Assembly: GCF_004168365.1 (NCBI RefSeq)
Contig: NZ_CP035704.1
Location: 1,302,001 to 1,366,000 of the forward strand
Direction: 5' to 3'
Length of the DNA: 64,000 nt
Origin: Pseudolysobacter antarcticus
GTDB taxonomy: Bacteria > Pseudomonadota > Gammaproteobacteria > Xanthomonadales > Rhodanobacteraceae
The notes under the pieces: model-generated
Told to the model about the DNA's origin: nothing
Seen by the model: the letters and a program-made list of their open reading frames with translations, nothing else
Database searches by the model: none
Position numbers and translations under genes: made by a program
Shown here: positions 46,294 to 55,925 of the stretch, in pieces
How positions within the stretch are numbered: the first letter of the stretch is position 1
Layout: each line of letters begins with the position of its first letter

Positions 46294-47217
46294 TCAGCCC
46301 AGCAACGCCTGCACATGTGCCGCGCTGCTCTGGCGCAGCGCAGTGAGGCTATAACCGCCTTCAAGACTCGAAACGATCCGCCCCTGCGCATGCCGCTCGG
46401 CGATTTCCACGAGACGCTGCGTGATCCACGCGTAGTCGTTGGTTTCGAGATTCAGATTCGCCAGCGGATCGAGCCGGTGCGCATCGAAACCGGCGGAAAT
46501 CAACACGAGTTGCGGCGCGAAACGATCCAGCGCAGGCAGCAAAATCTCTTCGTAAGCTTGGCGGAATTCTGCCGAGCCGGCGCCTGGTGCCAACGGCGCA
46601 TTGACGATATTGCCGGCACCGATTTCGTTGCGCGCGCCCGTGCCGGGATACAGCGGAAACTGGTGGCTGGAAATATACAGAACCCGCGAATCGTTCCAGA
46701 AAATATCCTGCGTGCCATTGCCGTGATGCACGTCGAAATCGACAATCGCGACGCGCTCAAGCCCATGTACGGCAAGCGCGTGCGCGGCGCCGACGGCGAT
46801 ATTGTTGAACAGGCAAAATCCCATCGCGGTATCGTGCGTGGCGTGATGGCCCGGTGGACGCACCGCACAAAACGCGCGACGAATTCGGCCCGCGATCACC
46901 GCATCGATCGCCATGCTTACCGCGCCGGCCGCATGCAGCGCGGCGCTCAAGGAATGCGGCGACATGACCGTGTCGGGATCGAGGTGCACGCAATCGTGTT
47001 GCGGTGACTGGGCGAAGATCGACGAGATCAATTCTGCCGTATGCGCACGTTCGAGCTGAGCACGTGTCGCGGGCCGTGCTTCGATGCGATCCAGTGCGGC
47101 GAAGACATCCTGATCGAGCGCCTCAAGCACCGCATGCAGTCGCGCCGGCGATTCCGGGTGTCCGGGTCCGGGCTGATGCTGCAAGCACAGGTTATGCGTG
47201 TAGAGCGCGGTGATCAT
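46294..47217 (-). CDS. Histone-deacetylase-family hydrolase
   Basis: 307 residues with the class II HDAC/acetylpolyamine amidohydrolase fold. Motifs are CAVRPPGHHATHDTAMGFC (catalytic His pair), VDFDVHHGNGTQDIF (zinc Asp and His) and LISAGFDAHRLDPLA (second zinc Asp). Bacterial members deacetylate polyamines, acetoin-related proteins or other N-acetyl substrates. The stop is close to the cobalamin adenosyltransferase gene (7 nt), so they probably share a transcript. Confidence 0.93.
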   Translation of the reverse strand: MITALYTHNLCLQHQPGPGHPESPARLHAVLEALDQDVFAALDRIEARPATRAQLERAHTAELISSIFAQSPQHDCVHLDPDTVMSPHSLSAALHAAGAVSMAIDAVIAGRIRRAFCAVRPPGHHATHDTAMGFCLFNNIAVGAAHALAVHGLERVAIVDFDVHHGNGTQDIFWNDSRVLYISSHQFPLYPGTGARNEIGAGNIVNAPLAPGAGSAEFRQAYEEILLPALDRFAPQLVLISAGFDAHRLDPLANLNLETNDYAWITQRLVEIAERHAQGRIVSSLEGGYSLTALRQSSAAHVQALLG

Positions 47218-47224
47218 TTTTGCG

Positions 47225-47785
47225 TCACGGTGCGCGCTTGCGGCGTTCGTGTTGCCACAATACTTCGCCGTGGCCCGACTCGCGCGCGAGGACGCGCGCG
47301 ATCACGAACAACAGATCTGACAGGCGGTTGACATATTGGATCGCCTCGGGTCGCACGCTATCGTGACGCGCGAGTGTGACCAGTTCGCGTTCGGCACGAC
47401 GCGCCACGGTGCGCGATACGTGGCAGCAGCTCGCCGCCATGCCGCCACCGGGCAGGATGAAATCCTTGAGCGCTGGCAAATCGTCGTTGAAGCTATCGAG
47501 GATGTTTTCGAGCCGTACGATATCCGTCGCGTGCACCAGCGCCATGCCCGGAATGCACAGCTCGCCGCCGAGATCGAACAGGTCGTGCTGCACCTGTGTC
47601 AGGCATTCGCGCACGGCATCGGGTAGCACATTGGCCAGCACCACGCCGAGCGTGCTGTTGAGTTCGTCGACCGTACCGTAAGCCGCGACACGCGCCGAAT
47701 CCTTGGCGACACGGCTGCCGTCGCCGAGTCCGGTGGTGCCGTCATCGCCGGTGCGGGTATAGATTTTGGAGAGTCGATTGCCCAT
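47225..47785 (-). CDS. Cob(I)alamin adenosyltransferase, PduO type
   Basis: 186 residues. Motifs TRTGDDGTTGLGDG (ATP), FILPGGG, RRAERELV and YVNRLSDLLF identify the PduO/MMAB family, which adenosylates cobalamin. It is followed by the HDAC-like gene and preceded by a DUF6580 membrane protein, on the same strand. Confidence 0.95.
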   Translation of the reverse strand: MGNRLSKIYTRTGDDGTTGLGDGSRVAKDSARVAAYGTVDELNSTLGVVLANVLPDAVRECLTQVQHDLFDLGGELCIPGMALVHATDIVRLENILDSFNDDLPALKDFILPGGGMAASCCHVSRTVARRAERELVTLARHDSVRPEAIQYVNRLSDLLFVIARVLARESGHGEVLWQHERRKRAP

Positions 47786-47842
47786 GCGCGATCAAGCCGA
47801 TGTAGAGTCGCATTCAGTACGAACTATCGCGAGCCCGACGCT

Positions 47843-48400
47843 TCAGGCGACGCTGGCTTCAAGCACCGGCCATTGCTTGCGCAACAGTTCAAAACCGCCG
47901 AACAGCAGCGCGCTCCATAGCAAGGTACCGGCCATCGTGCCTTTCAGAAACGGCAGTCCGGCGGCGTAACACGAGGCCAGATCGGCATTGCAAAACGGTT
48001 GGCCGTGCATCAGCCACAACGCACCGTTGGTGATCGCGAAAAACAGCAGTGCGCTGACGATCGCGTAGCTCGATACGCGCAATGCGCTGACTCGGCCGCG
48101 CAGCGAATATCCGAGCACCGTGGTCAGCGCGATGCAGCCATACACCACGGGAATCATGTCGTGCATGCCGATGATCAGATCGGATAGCAGCATCGCCGCG
48201 AGTGGCACGATCACGGCAATACGGCGATCACTGAAATAGGCGCCACCGAACAGCGCGATCGCTTCCACCGGCGTGAAATTCCACGGCAATGCACCCGGTA
48301 CGAATGCCACTACCAGACGGGTTGCCACGGCCAACACAATCATGCCGGCCAACACCAGAAAGCGCGGCGAGAAAGGATGAGCCTGAGTAGCCTGGTGCAT
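47843..48400 (-). CDS. DUF6580 family membrane protein
   Basis: 185 residues, about five to six helices, from the ATG at 48400. The opening PWNFTPVEAIALFGGAYFSD and the middle MLLSDLIIGMHDMIPVVYG match DUF6580 putative transport proteins, related in pattern to S components of ECF vitamin transporters. Lying 57 nt upstream of a cobalamin adenosyltransferase, it may be involved in corrinoid uptake or salvage. No cobalamin riboswitch was seen upstream. Confidence 0.8.
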   Translation of the reverse strand: MHQATQAHPFSPRFLVLAGMIVLAVATRLVVAFVPGALPWNFTPVEAIALFGGAYFSDRRIAVIVPLAAMLLSDLIIGMHDMIPVVYGCIALTTVLGYSLRGRVSALRVSSYAIVSALLFFAITNGALWLMHGQPFCNADLASCYAAGLPFLKGTMAGTLLWSALLFGGFELLRKQWPVLEASVA

Positions 48401-48605
48401 AACCGATGTTCTCCGAAAGCGGTAGGAAAATATTTCTGCAGTTGCATAGCATACTGCAAAGCGGCAGATGCGGCAGTCCAACCCGCGTTGGGAATGCTGG
48501 CGACAGGTGTTCGGCGTCGAGCTTTATGCGGCGATCATTTTGCGCGATGTCGCCGCAGGTGCGGCAGGTTTCGAGTTGCCGATGCGGTTCGCGTATCATC
48601 GTTGC

Positions 48606-49880
48606 ATGACTTCAGAAAAGCAGAATTACGATGTCGTGATCGTCGGTGGCGGCCTAGTCGGTGCGAGTCTGGCGATTGCGCTCGACGGGGCTGGCTGGTC
48701 GGTGGCGCAAGTCGAGGCGGTCAGTAGCAAGGCCGATCATCAGCCGAGTTACGACGAGCGCAATCTGGCCCTCGCGCGAGCCAGTGTGAACGCGCTTAGC
48801 GCGCTGGGTGTGTGGTCGTTCATCGGCACGACGGCTACGCCGATCAAGCGCATTCATATCACGCGCCGTGGCGAATTCGGTGCGGTGCGATTAAACGCTG
48901 CGGAGCATGATGTTGCGGATTTCGGTGCCGTGATTCCGGCGCGTGAACTCGGCAACGCGCTGCTCGCGCGGCTGCAACAGTGCGTGACACTTGAGCGTAT
49001 TTGTCCGGCCAGCGTGACCGCGATCGAGACGAACGCAGTGCGTATCGAGCTGCAAATAAAAACCGCCGAAGGCACGCGCCAACTTGCCACGCGTCTGCTG
49101 GTGGGCGCCGACGGCAGCGATTCGTTCGTGCGCAAAAGCCTTGGTATTGCGGTCGATCATCACGACTACGCGCAAACCGCTTTTGTCAGCACGCTTACGC
49201 CCGAGCGGGCGATGGATGGTTGCGCCTACGAGCGCTTCACTGACTCCGGGCCAGTGGCGTTATTGCCACTGAGCGAACGCCGAGCGGGACTCGTGATGAC
49301 CGTGCCGAGCGAGGAGGCCGGCGTGATCGCCGAACTCGACGACACGCACTTTCTCGATCTCGTGCAGCAGCGCTTCGGTTATCGGCTCGGTCGCCTCGCG
49401 CGCATTGGCAAACGTGTGAATTATCCGCTGCGGCGCACGCAGGCACAGAGCGTGACTGCATCGCGAACTGTGTTGGTCGGCAACGCCGCGCAAACCGTGC
49501 ATCCGATCGGCGCGCAAGGTTTTAATCTCGGTCTGCGCGATGCATTGACCCTAGCCGAATTATTGATCGCCGCGCGACGCGACGATGCCGATCCCGGTGC
49601 CGCAACCCTGCTGGCGCAGTACGCGGCACGGCGTGAGTCGGATCGTAGTGGCGTGATTGCTTTCAGTGATGGCCTCGTGCGTTTTTTCGGCAACGAATTT
49701 TTGCCGCTGCGTGTGTTGCGTTCGCTCGGCATGCTGGCGCTGGATCGGATCGCGCCGCTCAAACAGATACTCGCGCTGCGCGGCATGGGATTCCGCGGTG
49801 AAGTGCCGTTGCTGTCGCGTGGCATCGATCCGCGCGATCACGATCAGCAGGCCAGCGATGTGCACGGAATCGCGCCATGA
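48606..49880 (+). CDS. ubiH: UbiH-type FAD-dependent ubiquinone hydroxylase
   Basis: 424 residues of the UbiH/UbiI/Coq6 flavoprotein family: the FAD-binding VVIVGGGLVGASLAIAL, the DG motif LLVGADGSDSFVRK and the GD-like NAAQTVHPIGAQGFNLGLRD. Start at the ATG at 48606. It carries out one ring hydroxylation of ubiquinone biosynthesis; whether C6 or C5 is not decided by sequence alone. It is coupled to the next gene by ATGA. Confidence 0.9.
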   Translation: MTSEKQNYDVVIVGGGLVGASLAIALDGAGWSVAQVEAVSSKADHQPSYDERNLALARASVNALSALGVWSFIGTTATPIKRIHITRRGEFGAVRLNAAEHDVADFGAVIPARELGNALLARLQQCVTLERICPASVTAIETNAVRIELQIKTAEGTRQLATRLLVGADGSDSFVRKSLGIAVDHHDYAQTAFVSTLTPERAMDGCAYERFTDSGPVALLPLSERRAGLVMTVPSEEAGVIAELDDTHFLDLVQQRFGYRLGRLARIGKRVNYPLRRTQAQSVTASRTVLVGNAAQTVHPIGAQGFNLGLRDALTLAELLIAARRDDADPGAATLLAQYAARRESDRSGVIAFSDGLVRFFGNEFLPLRVLRSLGMLALDRIAPLKQILALRGMGFRGEVPLLSRGIDPRDHDQQASDVHGIAP

Positions 49881-51061
49881 GTCGGCGCGAGTTGTTCGAT
49901 GTTGTAGTCGTCGGTGCCGGCATGGTCGGCAGCGCGGCAGCTCTGGTTTTGATACGCCAGGGGTTGCGTGTGGCGCTAGTGGAAGAGCGTGTGCCGGCGC
50001 CGTGGCTGGTCGGCGATGAAGTGGATTTGCGTGTGGTCGCGCTCGCGCCATCGTCGATAAAATTGTTTGAAGATTTGGACGTCTGGACGTCCATTCGTAG
50101 CGCACGTGCATCGGCTTATCGACGCATGCGGGTGTGGGATGCGAACGCTGCCGGTGAATTGAATTTTGATGCGGCAGATCGCGGTGACGCGGCGCTGGGT
50201 TATATCGTCGAGAACCGTTTGATTCAACATGTACTCTGGCAGGCTTTGAGTACGAGTTCGGCAACGCTATTTTGTCCAGCAAAGATTGTCGGACTCGAGT
50301 CTGCAGAGCAGGCGCGGGTCGTGGTTCTTGCCGATGGCACGCGGCTGCGCACACGTCTGGTCATCGCCGCCGACGGTTTGGCTTCGCCGTTGCGTGAATG
50401 GTCGGGTATCGCCACGGCCGGACATGCCTATGACCAGCGTGCCGTGGTCGCGAACGTGAGGACCGAGCGTGCGCACGAGCACACCGCATGGCAGCGTTTT
50501 TTGCCGGGCGGTCCGTTGGCATTTTTGCCACTCGCGGATGGGCGCTGTTCGATCGTGTGGTCGGCGCCGACGCACGAAGCCGAACGTTTGCTGGCGCTCG
50601 ACACAACGGCGTTCTGCGCCGAGCTGGGTGCGGCTTTTGATTTTCGTCTCGGCGCCATAACAGCATGCAGTACGCGCGCAAGTTTTCCATTGCGTCTGCA
50701 ACTGGCCGAGCGTTACATCGCCGAACGGCTGGTGTTGATTGGTGATGCCGCGCACGTCGTGCACCCACTGGCCGGGCAAGGCGTCAATCTCGGCCTGCGC
50801 GATGTCACGGCGTTGTGCGATGTACTTGAGCGTGCCGTCGACAACGAGCGTGATCCGGGAAGTGTATCGACCTTGCGCGCCTACGAGCGTCAGCGCCGCA
50901 GCGAAAATGCACTGGCCGGATGGGGTTTTGATGCCATCCAGCGTTTGTTCGGAAATCACAGCGCGCCATTGGCGGTCGTGCGCGGCCTCGGGCTGACCGC
51001 GCTGAATTGCCTGGGTCCGATCAAGCAACGACTGATGGATCACGCTGCCGGGCGCAGATAA
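49877..51061 (+). CDS. Second UbiH/UbiI-family ubiquinone hydroxylase
   Basis: 394 residues with VVVGAGMVGSAAALVLIRQG, VIAADGLASPLREW and LIGDAAHVVHPLAGQGVNLG. It overlaps ubiH by 4 nt. The pair would cover two of the three ring hydroxylations; the third is presumably done by an enzyme encoded elsewhere. UbiI is the most likely identity. Confidence 0.88.
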   Translation: MSRRELFDVVVVGAGMVGSAAALVLIRQGLRVALVEERVPAPWLVGDEVDLRVVALAPSSIKLFEDLDVWTSIRSARASAYRRMRVWDANAAGELNFDAADRGDAALGYIVENRLIQHVLWQALSTSSATLFCPAKIVGLESAEQARVVVLADGTRLRTRLVIAADGLASPLREWSGIATAGHAYDQRAVVANVRTERAHEHTAWQRFLPGGPLAFLPLADGRCSIVWSAPTHEAERLLALDTTAFCAELGAAFDFRLGAITACSTRASFPLRLQLAERYIAERLVLIGDAAHVVHPLAGQGVNLGLRDVTALCDVLERAVDNERDPGSVSTLRAYERQRRSENALAGWGFDAIQRLFGNHSAPLAVVRGLGLTALNCLGPIKQRLMDHAAGRR

Positions 51062-51064
51062 CTC

Positions 51065-51685
51065 TCAGTAGTTGTTTGCGGGCAGTACGACCATCGCTGG
51101 TTTGTGCAGACCGCGACAACGCAATACGTTTACGGCGATGCCGCGTTCATCGCGGCCGACTGCCACGCGCAGATCAGCCGGGCTGATTTGCTGCGCCTGA
51201 TCGATGTCACGAATTACAAATGCGTGACTCGCACCGGCCGCGGCGGCTTGCTGCAATCCGCGCAAACGCAGAGCGTCATTCGGATGCGCCCACAGCACTA
51301 CCGCGGCGGCGCAGCCGGTGCGCAAGTATTGTTCGGCGCTCCAGCTGTCGGCTTGCGCTTCGTTTTTTATGACATGCAAAAACTCGCTGCGGATGCCTTG
51401 CTGGCGCAAGTTCTGTAGCCAAGGCAGGGTTGGCGGTTCGATCAGCACCACGCGCCTTGCGGTGTGGGTCAACGCGGCCAGGGCGGGTAGCAACAGACTC
51501 ATGGCGTCGACACTGCCGCGCGCATTCAACATTTCGGTCAGGCCGCCCGCCGGCCAGCCACCGCCAGGCAACAACGTATCCAGTTGTGACCAGCCGGTAG
51601 GCAGGCCGTCGCGCGCACGGGCATGCATTTGCACAAGCGCGGCACTGGGACGGCGGATCGGTGTGTGGGCAAACGTCGCATTCAT
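51065..51685 (-). CDS. imuA: ImuA, RecA-like mutasome accessory protein
   Basis: 206 residues from the second in-frame ATG at 51685, which has GGAGG 8 nt upstream; the first ATG at 51691 has only 2 nt spacing. The RecA/SulA-like core shows GWSQLDTLLPGGGWPAGGLTE, and then AALTHTARRVVLIEPP. ImuA normally works with ImuB and DnaE2 in SOS mutagenesis. It overlaps lexA (ATGA), but neither imuB nor dnaE2 follows; the next gene is on the other strand. Confidence 0.88.
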   Translation of the reverse strand: MNATFAHTPIRRPSAALVQMHARARDGLPTGWSQLDTLLPGGGWPAGGLTEMLNARGSVDAMSLLLPALAALTHTARRVVLIEPPTLPWLQNLRQQGIRSEFLHVIKNEAQADSWSAEQYLRTGCAAAVVLWAHPNDALRLRGLQQAAAAGASHAFVIRDIDQAQQISPADLRVAVGRDERGIAVNVLRCRGLHKPAMVVLPANNY

Positions 51686-51687
51686 TT

Positions 51688-52317
51688 TCATGACCTCCGG
51701 ATCACGCCGACATACAGGCCTTCGATAGCGAAGTCCTCGCGCGCGGGATCGACTGTGATGGGTTGGTAATCGGGGTTTTCCGGCAGCAGCAGGATTTTCG
51801 AACCACGCCGGCGAAAGCGCTTGACCGTGATTTCATCTTCGATGCGCGCGACTACCACCTGGCCTTCTTCGGCGACCGGGCTGCGATGCACGGCGATGAA
51901 ATCGCCATCAAGAATGCCGATGTCACGCATGCTCTGGCCTTCGACGCGCAACAGGAAATGCGGGCGCGGATGAAAAAACGCGCGATCGATTGTGAAGTGG
52001 CCTTCCAGATTCGCATCGGCGGTAATCGGCAAGCCCGCGGCAACGCGCCCGACCAGTGGCAACTCAAGATAATCCGAACGCTCACTGATACTGGAGGTAT
52101 TCGCTGCTTCGACCAGCCGCAGACCGCGCGCAATACCCGGGCTGATCTCGATCGCGCCCTTGGTCTGCAATGCCTGCAGATGTTGGCGCACGGTTGCGCG
52201 CTCACGCAGCCCGAACGCATCGGCGATCTCCGCGTTGGAGGGCGGGTAACCGTTTGCCGCGATCGTGCTACGGATGAAATCCAGAATCGCTTGCTGTTTG
52301 TCGGTGAGATTATCCAT
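51688..52317 (-). CDS. lexA: SOS repressor LexA
   Basis: 209 residues from the ATG at 52317. The winged HTH is GYPPSNAEIADAFGLRERAT; the self-cleavage Ala-Gly is in GRVAAGLPITA; the catalytic Ser is in VEGQSMRDIGI and the Lys in EITVKRF. It represses SOS genes and cleaves itself on RecA filaments. Its own promoter carries a palindrome over the -10. imuA follows with a 4-nt overlap. Confidence 0.96.
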   Translation of the reverse strand: MDNLTDKQQAILDFIRSTIAANGYPPSNAEIADAFGLRERATVRQHLQALQTKGAIEISPGIARGLRLVEAANTSSISERSDYLELPLVGRVAAGLPITADANLEGHFTIDRAFFHPRPHFLLRVEGQSMRDIGILDGDFIAVHRSPVAEEGQVVVARIEDEITVKRFRRRGSKILLLPENPDYQPITVDPAREDFAIEGLYVGVIRRS

Positions 52318-52353
52318 ACCACCCATTTGAGTGGTATTCGTGGTGGCTGTCAA
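52316..52353 (-). promoter_or_regulatory. lexA promoter with putative LexA operator; leaderless start
   Basis: On the minus strand: -35 TTGACA (52353-52348), 17-bp spacer, -10 TCAAAT (52330-52325), then 7 nt to the lexA ATG at 52317. A perfect inverted repeat ATACCAC-N8-GTGGTAT (52337-52316) has the -10 as its spacer, so a bound dimer would cover it. The distance predicts transcription beginning at or next to the A of the ATG. Confidence 0.6.
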
Positions 52354-52528
52354 GTCCCGCTTGTGCGGCGATCTGCAAAGCTTGCAGTGGCGCACAGATC
52401 GGCGTCAGTGAAATCGCCTCGATTATTGGTTTGCCATGATCGCAGCAGGCGATCTATTGCGTCTGCTCACACCGATGGCAGTGTGGCATCATATGCGGCT
52501 TGTGCCTTCGCATCCCGAGCCTTGACCC

Positions 52529-53995
52529 ATGTTGATTTTCGAACTTTCCCAGCCAGGCCGCACCGCCGCTGCCCAGCTTGCCGCCGCCGCCACCGTGCCT
52601 GCCGATGTGCCAAAGCAGTTTCTGCGCCGCAGTGAGATTGGCCTGCCGGAAGTGTCCGAACTGCAGGCGGTGCGCCACTACACCAATCTGTCGCGCAAGA
52701 ATTTTTCGATCGACACGCATTTTTATCCGCTCGGTTCGTGCACGATGAAATACAACCCGCGCGCCTGCAATTCGCTGGCGATGCTGGATGGATTTCTTGC
52801 GCGTCATCCGTATGCGCCGGACTCGTTGTCGCAGGGTTTTCTGAGCTGCATGTACGACCTGCAGGAAATCCTCGCCGATGTCACCGGCATGAAAGGCGGC
52901 GTGTCGCTGACCCCAATGGCGGGCGCGCAAGGCGAGTTCGCCGGCGTGGCGATGATCATGGCGTATCACAAGCATCGTGGTGATCTCGAACGCAACGAAA
53001 TCATCGTGCCCGATGCGGCCCACGGCACCAATCCTGCCACCGCCACGATGTGCGGTTGTGTGGTGCGCGAGATCAAGACCGACAAGAATGGCGACGTCGA
53101 TATCGAATCGCTGAAGCAGGTGCTCGGGCCGAAAACCGCCGGCATCATGCTGACCAATCCGTCCACGCTCGGTTTGTTCGAACGACGCATCAGCGAGATC
53201 GCCAAGCTCGTGCACGAAGCCGGTGGTTTGTTGTATTACGACGGCGCCAATCTCAATGCGATCCTCGGCAAAGTACGCCCGGGCGACATGGGTTTTGATG
53301 CGATCCACATGAATTTGCACAAAACTTTTTCGACGCCGCACGGTGGCGGTGGTCCGGGCGCGGGTGCGGTTGGTGTATCGGAGCGATTGAAGCCGTTCCT
53401 GCCGATTCCGATGGTCGAGAAGCGTGCGGATGAAACCTTCGGCTGGATTCGCAAGAAAGATCGCCCGCTGTCGATCGGTCGCCTGACCAGCTTCGCCGGC
53501 AATGCCGGGGTGTTGTTGCGCGCCTACATCTACGCGCGTTTGCTTGGTCGCGAAGGCATGCGCCGCGTCGCCGAGTACGCCACCCTCAACGCCAACTACA
53601 TCATGCACCGCTTGCAGCAGGCGGGTTTCGACCTCGGCTATCCCGGGCGGCGCGCGAGCCACGAATTCATCGTCACGGTGGCGCGGCAGAAGAAGGAAAA
53701 CGGCATCACCGCGCTGGATTTCTCGAAGTCGCTGCTCGATCACAATATCCATGCGCCGACCAATTATTTTCCGTTACTCGTGCCGGAATGTTTGTTGATC
53801 GAACCAACCGAAACCGAAAGCAAGGAAACCCTCGACGAGTTCATCGATGTGATGATCGGCTTGTTGAAAGAGGCCGCGCAGGATCCAGAAAAAATGAAAG
53901 GTGCGCCTTACACCACGCCGGTGCGGCGTCTTGACGACGTCAAGGCGGCGAGGGATTTCAACCTGGCGTATCGGCCGCAAACGCATGTGGCATAA
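52529..53995 (+). CDS. gcvPB: Glycine dehydrogenase (decarboxylating) subunit 2
   Basis: 488 residues. The C-terminal half of P-protein: [32 protein letters not shown], and the PLP Lys in [17 protein letters not shown]. It needs GcvPA, which is not in this window, so the two subunits are encoded apart or GcvPA lies outside. It feeds one-carbon units to folate metabolism. Confidence 0.96.
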   Translation: MLIFELSQPGRTAAAQLAAAATVPADVPKQFLRRSEIGLPEVSELQAVRHYTNLSRKNFSIDTHFYPLGSCTMKYNPRACNSLAMLDGFLARHPYAPDSLSQGFLSCMYDLQEILADVTGMKGGVSLTPMAGAQGEFAGVAMIMAYHKHRGDLERNEIIVPDAAHGTNPATATMCGCVVREIKTDKNGDVDIESLKQVLGPKTAGIMLTNPSTLGLFERRISEIAKLVHEAGGLLYYDGANLNAILGKVRPGDMGFDAIHMNLHKTFSTPHGGGGPGAGAVGVSERLKPFLPIPMVEKRADETFGWIRKKDRPLSIGRLTSFAGNAGVLLRAYIYARLLGREGMRRVAEYATLNANYIMHRLQQAGFDLGYPGRRASHEFIVTVARQKKENGITALDFSKSLLDHNIHAPTNYFPLLVPECLLIEPTETESKETLDEFIDVMIGLLKEAAQDPEKMKGAPYTTPVRRLDDVKAARDFNLAYRPQTHVA

Positions 53996-54026
53996 ACCGA
54001 TGTCCAACCGGCTAGACGGCTGAATC

Positions 54027-54395
54027 ATGGCGAGCTCATTACCGCGCGGCCCGCGCCAGATCGCCAAGGCTTTGGTCTGGTCGGCCAAGGGGCTGCAGGC
54101 CGGCTGGCGTTACGAGTCGTCGTTCCGGCTCGAAGGTTATCTGTTCATCATTTTTGCGCCGCTGGGTCTGTGGCTCGGACATGGTGGCGTCGAAAAAGCG
54201 ATCCTCGTCGGCAGTCTGTTGCTCGTGCTTTCCGCCGAGTTGTTGAACTCTGCGGTTGAAGCCGTGGTCGACAAAGTGAGTCCGGAATTTCATGAGCTCG
54301 CCGGGCGCGCCAAGGACATGGGTTCCGCTGCCGTGTTTCTGCTGATGCTCAATGTGATGCTGTGTTGGGGACTGATATTGTGGCAACGCCTGTAG
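54027..54395 (+). CDS. dgkA: Diacylglycerol kinase
   Basis: 122 residues, three transmembrane helices and the prokaryotic DagK signature ELLNSAVEAVVDKVSPEFHE followed by AGRAKDMGSAAVF. It phosphorylates diacylglycerol produced by envelope glycan modification. It lies 31 nt after gcvPB and just before the TerC gene. Confidence 0.96.
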   Translation: MASSLPRGPRQIAKALVWSAKGLQAGWRYESSFRLEGYLFIIFAPLGLWLGHGGVEKAILVGSLLLVLSAELLNSAVEAVVDKVSPEFHELAGRAKDMGSAAVFLLMLNVMLCWGLILWQRL

Positions 54396-54426
54396 TTCGC
54401 TCTTCGCATTTCGGAGCGTTGCACTC

Positions 54427-55161
54427 TTGAGCTTTTTGTTCGACCCGCAGATGTGGATCGCCTTGTTGACGCTGAGCGCACTCGAAATCGTGCTCGGCGT
54501 GGACAACCTCGTTTTCATCTCGATCGCGGTCAGCAAGTTGCCGGTCGAGCGCCGTTCGCTGGCACGCCGTTTCGGTCTCGCGCTGGCCTGCGGCACACGC
54601 ATTTTATTGCTGTTGTCGCTGGCGTACCTGTCGCGCATGGACGATACGCACTTCAGCCTGTTCGAGTTCTTCGGTCAGGAAATCTCGATCCGTGATCTGA
54701 TTCTGATCGGCGGTGGCATCTTCCTGATCGTCAAGGGCGCGATGGAAATCCACGACGCCATTTTCGGCGGCGCCGAAGATCCGAAACATGTGCATGTGGT
54801 TGCCAGTTTTGGATTGGTGATCGCGCAGATCGCGGTGATCGATATCGTGTTCTCGCTCGACTCGGTCATCACTGCCGTGGGCATGGTCAGCAATATTCCG
54901 GTGATGGTGGCGGCGATCGTGTTGTCGGTGATGGTGATGATTTTCGCCGCGGATAAAATGGGCGAAATCATCGAGCGCTATCCGACAGTGAAGATGCTGG
55001 CGCTGGCCTTTTTGTTGCTGGTCGGCGTGGTGCTTATCGCTGAAGGATTCGAGATCCACATTCCGCGCGGCTACCTGTATTGCGCGATGGCGTTCTCGCT
55101 GAGTGTCGAGGCGCTCAACCAGTTCGCACAACGCAAGCGCGCACAACGCGGCGCGAGCTGA
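54427..55161 (+). CDS. TerC-family integral membrane protein
   Basis: 244 residues from a TTG at 54427 with GGAG 10 nt upstream. The TerC signature is present: LSALEIVLGVDNLVFISI with acidic residues in the helix, and IAVIDIVFSLDSVITAVGM. About seven to eight helices. Related proteins (YgaE/YoaE/Alx) are implicated in metal, especially manganese, export; the exact role here is unproven. Confidence 0.92.
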   Translation: MSFLFDPQMWIALLTLSALEIVLGVDNLVFISIAVSKLPVERRSLARRFGLALACGTRILLLLSLAYLSRMDDTHFSLFEFFGQEISIRDLILIGGGIFLIVKGAMEIHDAIFGGAEDPKHVHVVASFGLVIAQIAVIDIVFSLDSVITAVGMVSNIPVMVAAIVLSVMVMIFAADKMGEIIERYPTVKMLALAFLLLVGVVLIAEGFEIHIPRGYLYCAMAFSLSVEALNQFAQRKRAQRGAS

Positions 55162-55252
55162 AGCTCAGGCCAACGCCGCCGTGCGTGCGCATTGGATTCG
55201 CCGCGCGGATACGCCACAATCGGGCATTGAAGCGTTTCCATCGGAGAGAGCC

Positions 55253-55903
55253 ATGACCTTGTTACGCGCATTGTTGCTGCTGTTGATTCTCTCGCTGCTG
55301 TCCGGCTGCGGCTACAACGCGATCCAGCAGAAAGACGAAGACGTCAAAGCAGCTTGGTCGGAAGTGCTCAATCAATATCAACGTCGCGCCGATCTGGTGC
55401 CGAACCTTGTGAGTACGGTCAAAGGTTATGCGCAGCAAGAGCAGGATGTGCTGATCAAGGTGACCGAGGCGCGCGCGAGTGTCGGCAAGCTCAATATGAC
55501 GCCAGAAGTGCTAAATGATCCCGCGCTGCTGAGCAAATTCCAGGCCGCGCAGAGCGAGCTTTCCGGTGCGCTGTCGCGCCTGCTGGTGGTAACCGAAAAT
55601 TATCCGCAGCTGAAATCCGACGCCTTGTTCCAGAATCTGCAATCGCAGCTCGAAGGCACCGAAAATCGCATCACCGTGGCGCGCAATCGCTTTGTGCAAT
55701 CGGTGCAGGGCTACAACACTTACGTGCGCAGTTTTCCGCAAAATATCACCGCGCGCATGTTCGGTTATGGCGTCAAGCCGAACTTTGCGGTGGAGAATGA
55801 AAAGGCGATTTCGACCGCGCCAACCGTGAGTTTTGACAAGCCCGCCACAGCGCCGGCGACGCAGCCTGCAACACCGCCGCCTGCACCCGCGCCAGCACAT
55901 TGA
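55253..55903 (+). CDS. LemA family lipoprotein
   Basis: 216 residues from the ATG at 55253, GGAGAG upstream. The N-terminus is lipoprotein-like with LLSGCG (Cys about residue 17). LemA motifs are AAWSEVLNQYQRRADLVPNL and ARNRFVQSVQGYN, and the tail is Pro/Ala/Thr-rich. It heads an operon with two TPM-domain proteins, the common LemA-TPM arrangement. Confidence 0.93.
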   Translation: MTLLRALLLLLILSLLSGCGYNAIQQKDEDVKAAWSEVLNQYQRRADLVPNLVSTVKGYAQQEQDVLIKVTEARASVGKLNMTPEVLNDPALLSKFQAAQSELSGALSRLLVVTENYPQLKSDALFQNLQSQLEGTENRITVARNRFVQSVQGYNTYVRSFPQNITARMFGYGVKPNFAVENEKAISTAPTVSFDKPATAPATQPATPPPAPAPAH

Positions 55904-55925
55904 TAGCGGCGTGAGCGCTGTCGGA

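Noticed and set aside
52454-53752. 432-codon minus-strand frame opposite gcvPB
   Set aside because: Shadow of gcvPB, no start signal.
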